Of a DNA stretch of 37,592 bases, positions 22,608-30,806 are shown in pieces; position 1 is the stretch's first letter; every line of letters begins with the position of its first letter. The position numbers were made by a program, and so were the translations under genes. The notes under the pieces were generated by a model that worked only from the letters and a program-made list of their open reading frames with translations, did no database searches and had not been told where the DNA came from. Origin of the DNA: Flavobacteriales bacterium (GTDB lineage Bacteria; Bacteroidota; Bacteroidia; Flavobacteriales_D; Crocinitomicaceae); the NCBI GenBank assembly GCA_947491305.1, contig CANLIL010000025.1, forward strand, positions 1-37,592, read 5' to 3'.

Positions 22608-23855
22608 TTGCAGTCAATTAATAAAAACGTGTTAGACTCTTTTCACATTATTGCATTTACGCACCGAAACATTGAAATCAATGAAGTTGGTTTATTGCAT
22701 ATTGAAGAAGAAAACCAAGCAGAGCGTTTAATGTTATTGAAAAAAGAATTGCAATTAGATGAGTTGCTTTTCTTATCGACGTGTAACCGGGTTGAATTTC
22801 ATTTCTGCAGTAAAAATAAGTTTGATTTTACAACTGTTTTACGTTTTTTCAAAACACTTTATCCAGATTTTACAACTGAGAAGCATTTAAATTATGCTGA
22901 AAAAGGATCTTTTTTCAAAGGAATTGACGCGGTTGAGCACATTCTTTCTGTAGCTTCTTCGATTGATTCGATGGTAATTGGTGAAAGAGAAATTATTACA
23001 CAAGTTCGCCAAGCATTTGATAATTCTAAAAAGCTCAAATTAACAGGTGATTTTATTCGATTAGTGATTCGACACACCATAGAAACGGCCAAACGCGTTT
23101 ATACTGAAACAAGTATTGCAACAAAACCAGTTTCAGTTGTTTCGCTTGCTTACCACAAATTACGCGACATGAATATCCCGTTGGATGCTCGTTTCTTAAT
23201 CATTGGTGCGGGCGTTACGAATACAAACATGAGTCGCTTTTTGCGGAAACATAAATTTAAAAACTTTGTCGTTTTTAATCGCACACTTGAAAAAGCGGAT
23301 GCGTTAGCAAAGGATTTGAATGGGCGTGCATTTGGATTAAATGAATTAAGTAATTATTCCGAAGGTTTTGATGTTATTATTGCTTGTACAGGCGCTGATA
23401 CACACGTTATTTCACCTGAGTTATACCAGCAATTATTGCAAGGTGAAAACAGTCGAAAAGTAGTAATTGATATTGCTTTACCACAAGATTTACATCCCCA
23501 AATTGTGATTGATCATCCGGTAACGCATATTTCTATTGATGTATTACAAAAAATTTCAACAGCTAATTTAAAAGAACGCTCGAAGGAAATTCAACATGTT
23601 GAAGAGATCATTGCTGAAGCATTATTTGAATTTAATCATATTCAAAAAGTTCGAAATGTTGAATTAGCGATGCGCGAAGTTCCCAAAAAAGTCAAGGAAA
23701 TTAAAGCCATAGCAATTAACGAAGTTTTTAAACATGAATTAGCTGAGTTGGATGAACATTCAAAAGAAGTGTTAGATAAAGTAATCGATTACATGGAAAA
23801 GAAATACATGAGTGTTCCAATGTTAATGGCAAAAGAAATTTTATTAAAAAAATAA
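22608..23855 (+). CDS. hemA: Glutamyl-tRNA reductase
   Basis: HemA reduces glutamyl-tRNA to glutamate 1-semialdehyde with NADPH, the first step of the C5 tetrapyrrole pathway. The protein is about 415 residues. The active-site Cys lies in LFLSTCNRVEF. The SVASSIDSMVIGEREIITQVRQAF motif follows, then the Rossmann segment FLIIGAGVTNTN, and a C-terminal dimerisation helix ending EKKYMSVPMLMAKEIL. No ATG lies near the start. TTG at 22608 gives a seven-residue leader before VLDSFHIIAF, and GTG at 22629 is an equally plausible start. It is followed by hemC after 2 bases, so hemA-hemC-hemD form an operon. Confidence 0.95.
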   Translation: MQSINKNVLDSFHIIAFTHRNIEINEVGLLHIEEENQAERLMLLKKELQLDELLFLSTCNRVEFHFCSKNKFDFTTVLRFFKTLYPDFTTEKHLNYAEKGSFFKGIDAVEHILSVASSIDSMVIGEREIITQVRQAFDNSKKLKLTGDFIRLVIRHTIETAKRVYTETSIATKPVSVVSLAYHKLRDMNIPLDARFLIIGAGVTNTNMSRFLRKHKFKNFVVFNRTLEKADALAKDLNGRAFGLNELSNYSEGFDVIIACTGADTHVISPELYQQLLQGENSRKVVIDIALPQDLHPQIVIDHPVTHISIDVLQKISTANLKERSKEIQHVEEIIAEALFEFNHIQKVRNVELAMREVPKKVKEIKAIAINEVFKHELAELDEHSKEVLDKVIDYMEKKYMSVPMLMAKEILLKK

Positions 23856-23857
23856 GT

Positions 23858-24745
23858 ATGCAACACATTCGAATTGGATCTAGAGGAAGTGATTTGGCAC
23901 TATGGCAAGCCAATCATGTTAAAAATCAATTGGAAACGTTAGGATGTACTGTTGCTATTACAATTATTATTACCCAAGGAGATGCAATTCAAGATTTAAG
24001 CTTCGATAAATTAGAAGGGAAAGGATTTTTTACCAAAGAAATAGAACAAGCTTTATTAAATAATACGATTGATTTAGCTGTTCATTCACATAAAGATTTG
24101 GAGACAAATCAACCAGTTGGTTTACAAATTGCATGTGTTTCAGAGCGTGAAAATCCAGCAGATATGCTATTAATTGCGAAACATGCTGTGGATGCTTCTC
24201 AAAAATGGAATTTGAAAGAATCGGCTATCGTTGGCACTTCTTCAGCACGAAGAAAATCGCAAGTGATTGCTTACAGAGACGATGTTGCAATCAAAGATTT
24301 AAGAGGAAATGTTCCAACACGCATCCAAAAATTAAGAGACGGACATTACGACGCTATTTTATTAGCAAAAGCAGGTGTCGATCGCTTGAAAATTGATTTA
24401 TCTGAATTTGAAGAAGTGGTGTTGGATCCAACAGAGTTTGTTCCTGCTCCCGCACAAGGAGTTTTGGCCTTGCAAATTCGCGAAGCGGACACAACTTTAT
24501 TTGATGTATTGCAAAAAATAAATCATCCTGAAGTTCAAAAGCGCATTGCTGTAGAACGCAAAGTATTGAACTTAATGCAAGGCGGCTGTCAATTGCCTTT
24601 AGGTGTTTATTGCAACGAAGCAGAAACAGTGTACGTTTCATATACCGCAGATTGGGAAAATGGCGCAGCATGGTATGAATACAGCGCAGATGATTTAACT
24701 GACTTAGCGGAAATCATTGCCGAAGATCTTCTTGAACAAGAATAA
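23858..24745 (+). CDS. hemC: Porphobilinogen deaminase (hydroxymethylbilane synthase)
   Basis: HemC joins four porphobilinogens into linear hydroxymethylbilane. The protein is 295 residues. Motifs are IRIGSRGSDLALWQA at the start, KEIEQALLNNTIDLAVHSHKDL, the substrate-binding GTSSARRKSQ, LRGNVPTR, and GGCQLPLG, whose Cys carries the dipyrromethane cofactor. Everything needed for catalysis appears intact. hemD begins 4 bases after the stop. Confidence 0.97.
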   Translation: MQHIRIGSRGSDLALWQANHVKNQLETLGCTVAITIIITQGDAIQDLSFDKLEGKGFFTKEIEQALLNNTIDLAVHSHKDLETNQPVGLQIACVSERENPADMLLIAKHAVDASQKWNLKESAIVGTSSARRKSQVIAYRDDVAIKDLRGNVPTRIQKLRDGHYDAILLAKAGVDRLKIDLSEFEEVVLDPTEFVPAPAQGVLALQIREADTTLFDVLQKINHPEVQKRIAVERKVLNLMQGGCQLPLGVYCNEAETVYVSYTADWENGAAWYEYSADDLTDLAEIIAEDLLEQE

Positions 24746-24749
24746 GACG

Positions 24750-25415
24750 GTGAAAAAGTCGATTTTTATATCGAAATCTTTAACTGATTTACCAGTGCTT
24801 TCAGCTTTCTGTGCCGCTAATAATTGTTCACTTTTTGCGCAATCATTAATTCAATTTTTCCCAATTAAAGCGACTATTTCATCCACTTTTGATGTTGTTT
24901 TTTTTAGCAGTATTCGCGCTGCATCCTTTTTTTTAGAACTGCATCAACTGCCAGAAAATTGTCAGATTGCTTGTATCGGTGAAACGACGGCTAAAAAAAT
25001 AAATGCATTAGGATTTGGGGTTTCTTTTATTGGTGAAAACGCGGGAAATCCATTACATGTCGCAGAAATATTTAAAATGTGGTTAGGAGAAAGACGCGTT
25101 TTGTTTCCGCTTTCCAACGTTTCGAAAAGAACGATTGTTGAACAAATTCCACCACATCAACGTTGCGAAGTTATCATTTATGAAACGCGTGCATTGCCAC
25201 TAATCATTGAAGAGTCTGATTGGCTGGTTTTTACAAGTCCATCAAATGTTGAAAGTTATTTTTCACTTAACACGCTAAACGAAAGCAAAATTATTGCTTG
25301 GGGCTCCACGACAGAAAAAGCACTAAAAGAAAAGGGCTATTCAGTAGAATACACCCTTTCAGAAGCAAATGAAAAAAATCTGGTTGCTTATTTTAACGAA
25401 AAATTAGTCCTTTAA
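24750..25415 (+). CDS. hemD: Uroporphyrinogen-III synthase
   Basis: HemD closes and isomerises hydroxymethylbilane to uroporphyrinogen III. The family is poorly conserved; the assignment rests on the bilobed pattern and position. Visible features are FISKSLTDLPVL at the start, FFSSIRAASFF in the middle, ACIGETTAKKINALG and VFTSPSNVESYF near the end. I chose GTG at 24750 (about 221 residues), because the frame's earlier TTG lies inside hemC and the GTG places the typical start KKSIFISKS first. The 3' end overlaps the convergent gene by 12 bases. Confidence 0.9.
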   Translation: MKKSIFISKSLTDLPVLSAFCAANNCSLFAQSLIQFFPIKATISSTFDVVFFSSIRAASFFLELHQLPENCQIACIGETTAKKINALGFGVSFIGENAGNPLHVAEIFKMWLGERRVLFPLSNVSKRTIVEQIPPHQRCEVIIYETRALPLIIEESDWLVFTSPSNVESYFSLNTLNESKIIAWGSTTEKALKEKGYSVEYTLSEANEKNLVAYFNEKLVL

Positions 25416-26120
25416 AAAGCGAATAGCTGTTGAAGTAGTATCACGTGAGCATTTTAACAAATATATTCCTTTTGTTAATTCAGCACAATTAATGTCCATT
25501 GTTGAAGCTCCATTTCCTTTTTGTGACATTAACAACTCACCAGCAATTGAATAAATTGCAATTTCATCGGTTGAATTTAAGCCATTAACGGTTAGATTTT
25601 CTTGAACAGGATTTGGAACAAGTGTTAGGTATCCTTCAGAATTATCTTCAATTCCAGCTGTTCCAACTACAATTCGATAACCTGAAAACACATAAGGAGT
25701 AGGAATAATTACACCAAATCCAATATTAATGTTTCCAGTTACTTCAATTGTTACAGGATAAATCCCAAGTATTGTTGGTGTTCCAGATATTTGAGCACAA
25801 CCTGTTGAGCCACCATTAAATGTACAGTTTGAATTGTTACATGCGTATGATAAGCCAGCTGGCAAACCAGTTACATTGTTTACAACAAAGTTTTGAATTG
25901 TTCCCGTTGTAAGCAATGGGTTAACGTCAGATGCGTTTAATGGCACTTTAAAATTTAGAGTTGCCGTGTAAGGCACATTTGCCGCAGCGCCAGGTAAATT
26001 TTGAGTTGTATCTGGCCAAGCACCAAAGCTCGAATCAGCAAAGTTTGCACCCGGGATACATTGTGCAAATGAAATTGTTGCAACAACTGCAAACAATAAA
26101 GAGAGTATAAATTTTTTCAT
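25404..26120 (-). CDS. Secreted protein with type IX secretion sorting domain
   Basis: This 238-residue protein has a signal peptide ending ISFAQ at 19. The region at about 25-155 is strand-rich, with a Cys-containing NNSNCTFNGGSTGCAQISGTP loop and immunoglobulin-like ISGTPTILGIYPVTIEVTG. The C-terminal 70 residues form a type A sorting domain: LVPNPVQENLTVNG, IAIYSIAGELL, ELTKGIYLLK and a final RFLKD. The protein should cross the outer membrane by type IX secretion and be cleaved or anchored there. The function of the passenger is unknown. Its 3' end overlaps hemD in the opposite direction by 12 bases. Confidence 0.9.
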   Translation of the reverse strand: MKKFILSLLFAVVATISFAQCIPGANFADSSFGAWPDTTQNLPGAAANVPYTATLNFKVPLNASDVNPLLTTGTIQNFVVNNVTGLPAGLSYACNNSNCTFNGGSTGCAQISGTPTILGIYPVTIEVTGNINIGFGVIIPTPYVFSGYRIVVGTAGIEDNSEGYLTLVPNPVQENLTVNGLNSTDEIAIYSIAGELLMSQKGNGASTMDINCAELTKGIYLLKCSRDTTSTAIRFLKD

Positions 26121-26137
26121 AGCTTAATTTTTAAGCT
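26121..26137 (-). promoter_or_regulatory. Perfect 7-base hairpin in the leader of the sorting-domain gene
   Basis: AGCTTAA (26121-26127) and TTAAGCT (26131-26137) pair around TTT, directly between the start codon at 26120 and the -7 element. It would fold in the message just before the ATG, or act as an operator. Confidence 0.45.
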
Positions 26138-26145
26138 CAAATATA
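26138..26145 (-). promoter_or_regulatory. -7 promoter element (TATATTTG) for the sorting-domain gene
   Basis: It is an exact TAnnTTTG match on the minus strand, 17 bases before the start codon and 7 bases after the stop of the upstream membrane protein gene. The sorting-domain gene therefore probably has its own promoter. Confidence 0.55.
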
Positions 26146-26152
26146 ATTAATT

Positions 26153-28474
26153 TCAGTTAAGGTGAATACGGTGGTTATTTTTAAATAATAATTTTGAGCC
26201 AATTTCTTTATATACGTTCAAGTTAGCATCTTGAATGAATACATCATCTATTCTTATATGTCGCCCGTATTTTTTAGATGTTAACAACATGATTTCGTAA
26301 GATAATGTTGGGTCCTCATGCTGTAATTCAATCGAAATATACGTCCATTTTCCATTTATTTCATGACTTTCTGATGGAAATACATGTTGCGGTAACCAAG
26401 TGCGTGTTCCATTTTTATCAATTGATTCAATGTAAAAATCGCCCTGTGTGCAATCTTGTCCTTGATTGGGGCCAGCGTTATACATCCAACACGAAATGGT
26501 ATATGAATGATGAGGTGTTAAATGCGCACCATTAATTTTCGCAAGAACATTGTAATCATTTGGTTTGGCTCTAAAATAGTTTCTTTTTGCATTTAAAAAG
26601 GGAGTATTTGGGTCAGAAAACCCAATGAATTTAAAGTATGCGCTAGTGTCTGAAACTAAAAACCCATTTTTTTCAACGAAATTATCTTTAAGTTGTTGGA
26701 AGCGTTTCCATTCTTTTTTCGCCGAGTTTTCAATTAAATCATCGTAATCAAGTGTTAAAAGGGCGAATGCTTTTCCTTTAACGAGTAAACGACATTTTTT
26801 ATAGATTTTATATGCTTTTTCGGATAAATGATCATGGGTATAAAGCACTAAAAATGATTTTTTTGATGGTAAGTGTTTTTGAATTTCCTTTTCATAAAAA
26901 TCGGAAGCTAACAATTGCATGCTTTTTTTGCTTTCACCAATGGAGATGCGCGTTAAATAACTTTCAAAAAGGGGCAATTGTAATTGTTGCGCTGCAATAA
27001 ACGACCATTTGTAGAGTTTATCTGTGCCATTAATTCCTAAATTATCTGAACCAAAACTATAGAAAGGCAAGGTCAATATTGCTTGATACTGTTGTTTTTG
27101 AATCGTTGAAAAAAGTCTTATTTCATTATCCGTAGAAAACACATTCTCTTTTTTGGATAACATCATAGCTTTTTCTACAAACGGATCATGCCCTTCAAAG
27201 AAGAGTAAAAAAGGGAAAATAAATCCTATAAAATATGCAGTTTTTAATTTTTGAATCCCGACAAAATGTGTGTATAATTTTCCACCAACAATAATAAACA
27301 GAAGTGTAGCAACAAAATAGAACGGCCATGTGAATCTTCCGATTGCTCTAAATTGTTTTACAATTGCTAATTTCTCTAATAAATCATCGTACCCAAATCT
27401 AAATGGAATAAAGAGCGCAAAAAGTAATAACACTACTGAACTTACCAATAAAAAACTGAAGCTATTTGGAATGAACTTTTGGTGTGATTTTTTGGGAGTC
27501 AGTTTTATATATATAAAACGAATCAAGAGGCTTATAAGTAAAATGGTTGTTCCTAAACCAATGTAAGCTCTGCCCTCCCATGGTTGATCGATCCCTTCCA
27601 AAAAGGGAAAAACACGGATCATGTTTTCTGTTATGTAAGGAATAAAAACGGTGCTTAGTTCAGCATGATTTTCGTAAATACCCCACGGATTTGTTGTGCG
27701 ACCAACATGTATATCTGTTAGTTTGACACAACTATAAAAAAGTAAAAGTGGCAAAATACCGCTTAAAAAAAGCCACATTGAATGCTGATACGTTCCTTTT
27801 TTTATAAGTTGTTTTAGAAATAAAGTCAATGCCATTAGTAGGACAAGTCCCGAACAAATGATTCCTAAATAAGCATGTGTCATAAAAAAAACGAGGCAAA
27901 TTAATCCAATAATCAATCCATTTTTCAAGCAATTTATTTTTTCAGAATATAGGATTACAAAATAAATGATCATAGGAATTGCACAACTATAAGCTAAGGC
28001 ATAATGGCCAGCTAATCGACCATTTTGTGGGCTCAATAAAGTAATGGCAAAAGCACCGAACAAGGCAATTGTAGGATGAATGGAAAAGTGCCGGATAATC
28101 TTATAAAGAAATAGAACTGTTACTACCAATGAACCTAGTAAAAGAATGTTTAAAATTCCAACGCCATAAAAATTTATAGAAGGGAAAATATAGCCGATGG
28201 ATTTAATGATAACGGCTAAAAGTGGGTGACCATCAGTATAGAAAATACTTTCTCCAAATGGGTAATTCATCCCTTCAAAATTTGTCCAAGAATGATTGTT
28301 TTGAATGTAATATGTGAATGTAAAGTAGTTTTTCAGTCCATCGCCAGAATTGCCAAATAAATAGGAATTTGGATGGAGAAGAATCGGATAAAATAAGTAA
28401 AGAAAAAATCCTATCATTGTTATTAATAACAAATAAAAGGAGTTATTTTTTTTAGAGTGTTCTGGGTTGATCAC
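26153..28474 (-). CDS. GT-C-like polytopic membrane protein with C-terminal beta-sandwich domain
   Basis: The protein is about 773 residues. After a short cytoplasmic N-terminus there are about 11 membrane helices to residue 430. The first outer loop carries FGNSGDGLKNYFTFTYY and MNYPFGES, with acidic residues where GT-C glycosyltransferases place their catalytic base. A long soluble C-terminal part ends in a jelly-roll-like segment (TPHHSYTISCWMYNAGP...RIDDVFIQD), as in carbohydrate-binding modules. A lipid-linked-sugar glycosyltransferase role is inference. I chose GTG at 28474 because it overlaps the xseB stop as GTGA. The frame's TTG at 28534 would put 64 bases inside xseB and add a highly basic, atypical leader. 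Confidence 0.7.
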   Translation of the reverse strand: MINPEHSKKNNSFYLLLITMIGFFLYLFYPILLHPNSYLFGNSGDGLKNYFTFTYYIQNNHSWTNFEGMNYPFGESIFYTDGHPLLAVIIKSIGYIFPSINFYGVGILNILLLGSLVVTVLFLYKIIRHFSIHPTIALFGAFAITLLSPQNGRLAGHYALAYSCAIPMIIYFVILYSEKINCLKNGLIIGLICLVFFMTHAYLGIICSGLVLLMALTLFLKQLIKKGTYQHSMWLFLSGILPLLLFYSCVKLTDIHVGRTTNPWGIYENHAELSTVFIPYITENMIRVFPFLEGIDQPWEGRAYIGLGTTILLISLLIRFIYIKLTPKKSHQKFIPNSFSFLLVSSVVLLLFALFIPFRFGYDDLLEKLAIVKQFRAIGRFTWPFYFVATLLFIIVGGKLYTHFVGIQKLKTAYFIGFIFPFLLFFEGHDPFVEKAMMLSKKENVFSTDNEIRLFSTIQKQQYQAILTLPFYSFGSDNLGINGTDKLYKWSFIAAQQLQLPLFESYLTRISIGESKKSMQLLASDFYEKEIQKHLPSKKSFLVLYTHDHLSEKAYKIYKKCRLLVKGKAFALLTLDYDDLIENSAKKEWKRFQQLKDNFVEKNGFLVSDTSAYFKFIGFSDPNTPFLNAKRNYFRAKPNDYNVLAKINGAHLTPHHSYTISCWMYNAGPNQGQDCTQGDFYIESIDKNGTRTWLPQHVFPSESHEINGKWTYISIELQHEDPTLSYEIMLLTSKKYGRHIRIDDVFIQDANLNVYKEIGSKLLFKNNHRIHLN

Positions 28475-28662
28475 TCTAATTCTTTTAGAATTTTTTGAAC
28501 GTCTTCTTCTGTATTGTGCAATTTGTTTTTGCAAATTTGAATCAGTTCGGATGCGCGTTTTACTTTTGCAGCTAATAGGTCAACGGAAATTTCACCATCT
28601 TCCATTTCACGCACAATTGCTTGTAACTCTTCAAAAGCGATAGTATAACTTGTTTCTGCCAT
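28471..28662 (-). CDS. xseB: Exodeoxyribonuclease VII small subunit
   Basis: This is a 63-residue helical protein. It follows the XseB pattern: SYTIAFEELQAIVREMEDGEISVDLL, then KVKRASELIQICKNKL and a final EDVQKILKELE. Several small subunits wrap each large subunit to form the nuclease that trims single-stranded DNA ends. The start overlaps the outer membrane protein stop by one base (TAATG) and the stop overlaps the next gene by four, so it is translationally coupled on both sides. It is separated from xseA by the outer membrane protein gene. Confidence 0.93.
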   Translation of the reverse strand: MAETSYTIAFEELQAIVREMEDGEISVDLLAAKVKRASELIQICKNKLHNTEEDVQKILKELE

Positions 28663-29291
28663 TAGAATCGAGCGCTTATCCCTAAATTTAATACAGAACC
28701 ACTGCCAATTCCGAATTCTCCAAATGCCCCGATGTTTTTAGTAAATACAGCTCTAAAACCAACAAAAATTCTTCCTGCGAACGGATCCGTTATTTTGTCT
28801 AAAAAACGGATAGGAAAGAAAACAGAATTTAATTCATCTGGCTCATTTTGTGGATTAACTCTTGAAATATTTGTGATTCCAAGTCCAGCTCCTAAATACA
28901 TGTCAAATTTTTCACGTTGAATTGGATGGTAATAAAAACGCCCTAAATAACGTGTTTTTGTTTGCGAATAAGTCGTGATTGAATTATTCATAGTGTCTTC
29001 TAAACTAAAACCAGCTTGTTCGTAATTATAATCAATACCAATTCCGATATTGTATGTAAGCATGTATTCCATTTTGAAACCTAATTCAACAGGCATACTT
29101 TTATTGGTATATATTAAATTAGAATAATCGTTTTTATTTTCTTGCTCAAAAATTGTCGCTGCTGCGTTAGTAATTCCAATATAAGGCTCAAAAATAAAAT
29201 TTCCTTTTCGATCTTCTTCATCGAAATCCTCTTGGCTAAATACAGACAAACTTACGGCTGTAATTAAAAATAATAAAACAAATTTTTTCAT
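28662..29291 (-). CDS. Outer membrane beta-barrel (porin-family-like) protein
   Basis: The protein has about 209 residues with a signal peptide, MKKFVLLFLITAVSLSVFSQ. An acidic EDFDEEDRKG stretch follows, then alternating amphipathic strands (FEPYIGITNAA, VELGFKMEYML, YNIGIGIDYNYEQAGF, RYLGRFYYHP). It ends with LGISARF, whose terminal Phe is the usual barrel end. The pattern is a small eight-strand-type barrel. I chose the ATG at 29291 because the frame's earlier start at 29336 adds 15 residues ahead of a perfect signal peptide. It sits between xseA and xseB on the same strand. Its function is unknown. Confidence 0.8.
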   Translation of the reverse strand: MKKFVLLFLITAVSLSVFSQEDFDEEDRKGNFIFEPYIGITNAAATIFEQENKNDYSNLIYTNKSMPVELGFKMEYMLTYNIGIGIDYNYEQAGFSLEDTMNNSITTYSQTKTRYLGRFYYHPIQREKFDMYLGAGLGITNISRVNPQNEPDELNSVFFPIRFLDKITDPFAGRIFVGFRAVFTKNIGAFGEFGIGSGSVLNLGISARF

Positions 29292-29348
29292 AATCAAACA
29301 ATTATAATTAAATACTAAAATTAAGAATATTTTCACAAAAATACGTTT

Positions 29349-30725
29349 TCATTCAACATTTTCAATGGTTGAATTGATATTAAAATCAAATAGCTCAGTT
29401 TCTATATTCATGCCATTTTTTAATGCTTCTTTATTTGAAATCACGTTGCCTTCAAATCGCGTAATACTGTATCCGCGTTTTAAAATGTTTTTCGGATCTA
29501 AAATTGACACGTGTTTTTCTACAACTTGAATACGTTGTGCTGCTTGTTCTGTTATGCGCGTTATTTTTTTTGGCAATGAAGCCGCAAGGTCACTTATTTT
29601 TTCACGGTTCAATTTCAGGTTGCGTAAACTTACATTTTGTAGTGTTTTTTGTAAATAGATAAAGTGTTCTTGCTGTAAATTAAAAGTATTGTTATAATTA
29701 TTTTTAAGCGCTATTTGAGCAGTTGAAACCTTGTTTTTTTCGTGATTTAAAAAAATTGTTGCACTGTTTTTGAAATGTTTAATTTCTGTTTTAAAAGCGT
29801 GTTTGGTAGCGTCCAATAAATTTTTTGAGTACGTGAATAGCAACTTTTTTGCTTCTTGAACGGGCACAGAAAATTCGTGGAATGCTTGGAGTAAAAAATC
29901 TGCTAATTCTGTTGGCGTAATCGCATTTCGAAAGGCAACTAATTCTGCTACGGTCATGTTGGTTGAATGACCAATCCCTGTTAAAATTGGCAAACTGCTG
30001 TTTGTAATCGCTTTACAAAGCTCATAATTATTGTAACACGATAGTCCAACTTCTCCGCCACCACCGCGCACAATAACAATCACATCAAAATGATCTTTCA
30101 CCTTCTCGATGTTATTCAATTGTTGAATAATCGACGATACTGCAACATCTCCTTGCAAATAAGCGGGAAATAAGTGTGTGTAAAATGCGTAATTCCAGGC
30201 ATTATTATTGAGAACTTTCATAAAATCAGAAAGACCTTTGCTGGTATCTGCCGAAATAATCGCAATTCTTTGCGGCAACAATGGAAATGCAAGTGCTTGA
30301 TTTTTATTTAAAACGCCTTCTTGGTGTAATTTTTTTAAGGTTTCTTCCCGCTCTCGTTGCAATTCGCCTAAAGCGTAATTTGGATCAATATCTGTTATTT
30401 GTAAACTCAAGCCAAATGTTTCGTGGAATGAAATGCGGACTTGCAATAAAAGTGTTGTGCCTTCTTTTAACGGTTCTTTTACAACCGTCATAAATTGGTG
30501 ATTGATCCGGTGCAATTGTTGTTTCCAAATAGATCCCGTAATCTGTGCAACAATTTTACCCGCTTCTTTTTGAACCAACTCCGGAAAGGCGTGACCGCTG
30601 GGATATAAATTTAATTTATGCATTTCAGCTTTTACCCAATAGGCTTGCTGGTATCGATCCTCTAAGGTTTTTCGAATGGAGGAAACGACTTGCTTCAAGG
30701 TAAATATTTGGCGATCTTCTGACAC
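29349..30725 (-). CDS. xseA: Exodeoxyribonuclease VII large subunit
   Basis: XseA is the catalytic subunit of exonuclease VII. The protein is 458 residues. It has an N-terminal OB-fold (FTLKQVVSSIRKTLED...YWVKAEMHKL), a catalytic domain with RIAIISADTSKGLSDFM, VRGGGGEVGLSCYNN and a long helical C-terminus that carries the small subunits. Where E. coli has GHETD, this protein has GIGHSTNMTVAEL; I recall this substitution from other Bacteroidota, so it is probably a lineage feature, but it removes one acidic residue. The start is GTG at 30725. Its 5' end faces pgk across 81 bases. Confidence 0.93.
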   Translation of the reverse strand: MSEDRQIFTLKQVVSSIRKTLEDRYQQAYWVKAEMHKLNLYPSGHAFPELVQKEAGKIVAQITGSIWKQQLHRINHQFMTVVKEPLKEGTTLLLQVRISFHETFGLSLQITDIDPNYALGELQREREETLKKLHQEGVLNKNQALAFPLLPQRIAIISADTSKGLSDFMKVLNNNAWNYAFYTHLFPAYLQGDVAVSSIIQQLNNIEKVKDHFDVIVIVRGGGGEVGLSCYNNYELCKAITNSSLPILTGIGHSTNMTVAELVAFRNAITPTELADFLLQAFHEFSVPVQEAKKLLFTYSKNLLDATKHAFKTEIKHFKNSATIFLNHEKNKVSTAQIALKNNYNNTFNLQQEHFIYLQKTLQNVSLRNLKLNREKISDLAASLPKKITRITEQAAQRIQVVEKHVSILDPKNILKRGYSITRFEGNVISNKEALKNGMNIETELFDFNINSTIENVE

Positions 30726-30782
30726 GGAGGATGAAGTTAATAAAAATTTAGAAGCGAATCCTACTTAAAACGAAATGCTCCG

Positions 30783-30790
30783 TATCTTTG
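30783..30790 (+). promoter_or_regulatory. -7 promoter element (TATCTTTG) for pgk
   Basis: It is an exact TAnnTTTG match 16 bases before the ATG at 30807. It gives a very short leader. No clear -33 element was seen at the usual distance. Confidence 0.55.
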
Positions 30791-30806
30791 TCTAAAAAAG
30801 TTGAAA

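Noticed and set aside
28475-28534. Extended N-terminus of the GT-C-like protein inside xseB
   Set aside because: The added residues are extremely basic and arise from reading xseB in another frame. The GTGA overlap offers a better coupled start.
29349-30725. Inactivation of XseA because GHETD is replaced by GHSTN
   Set aside because: The rest of the protein is intact and full length, and I recall the same substitution in other Bacteroidota XseA proteins, so it is more likely a lineage variant.
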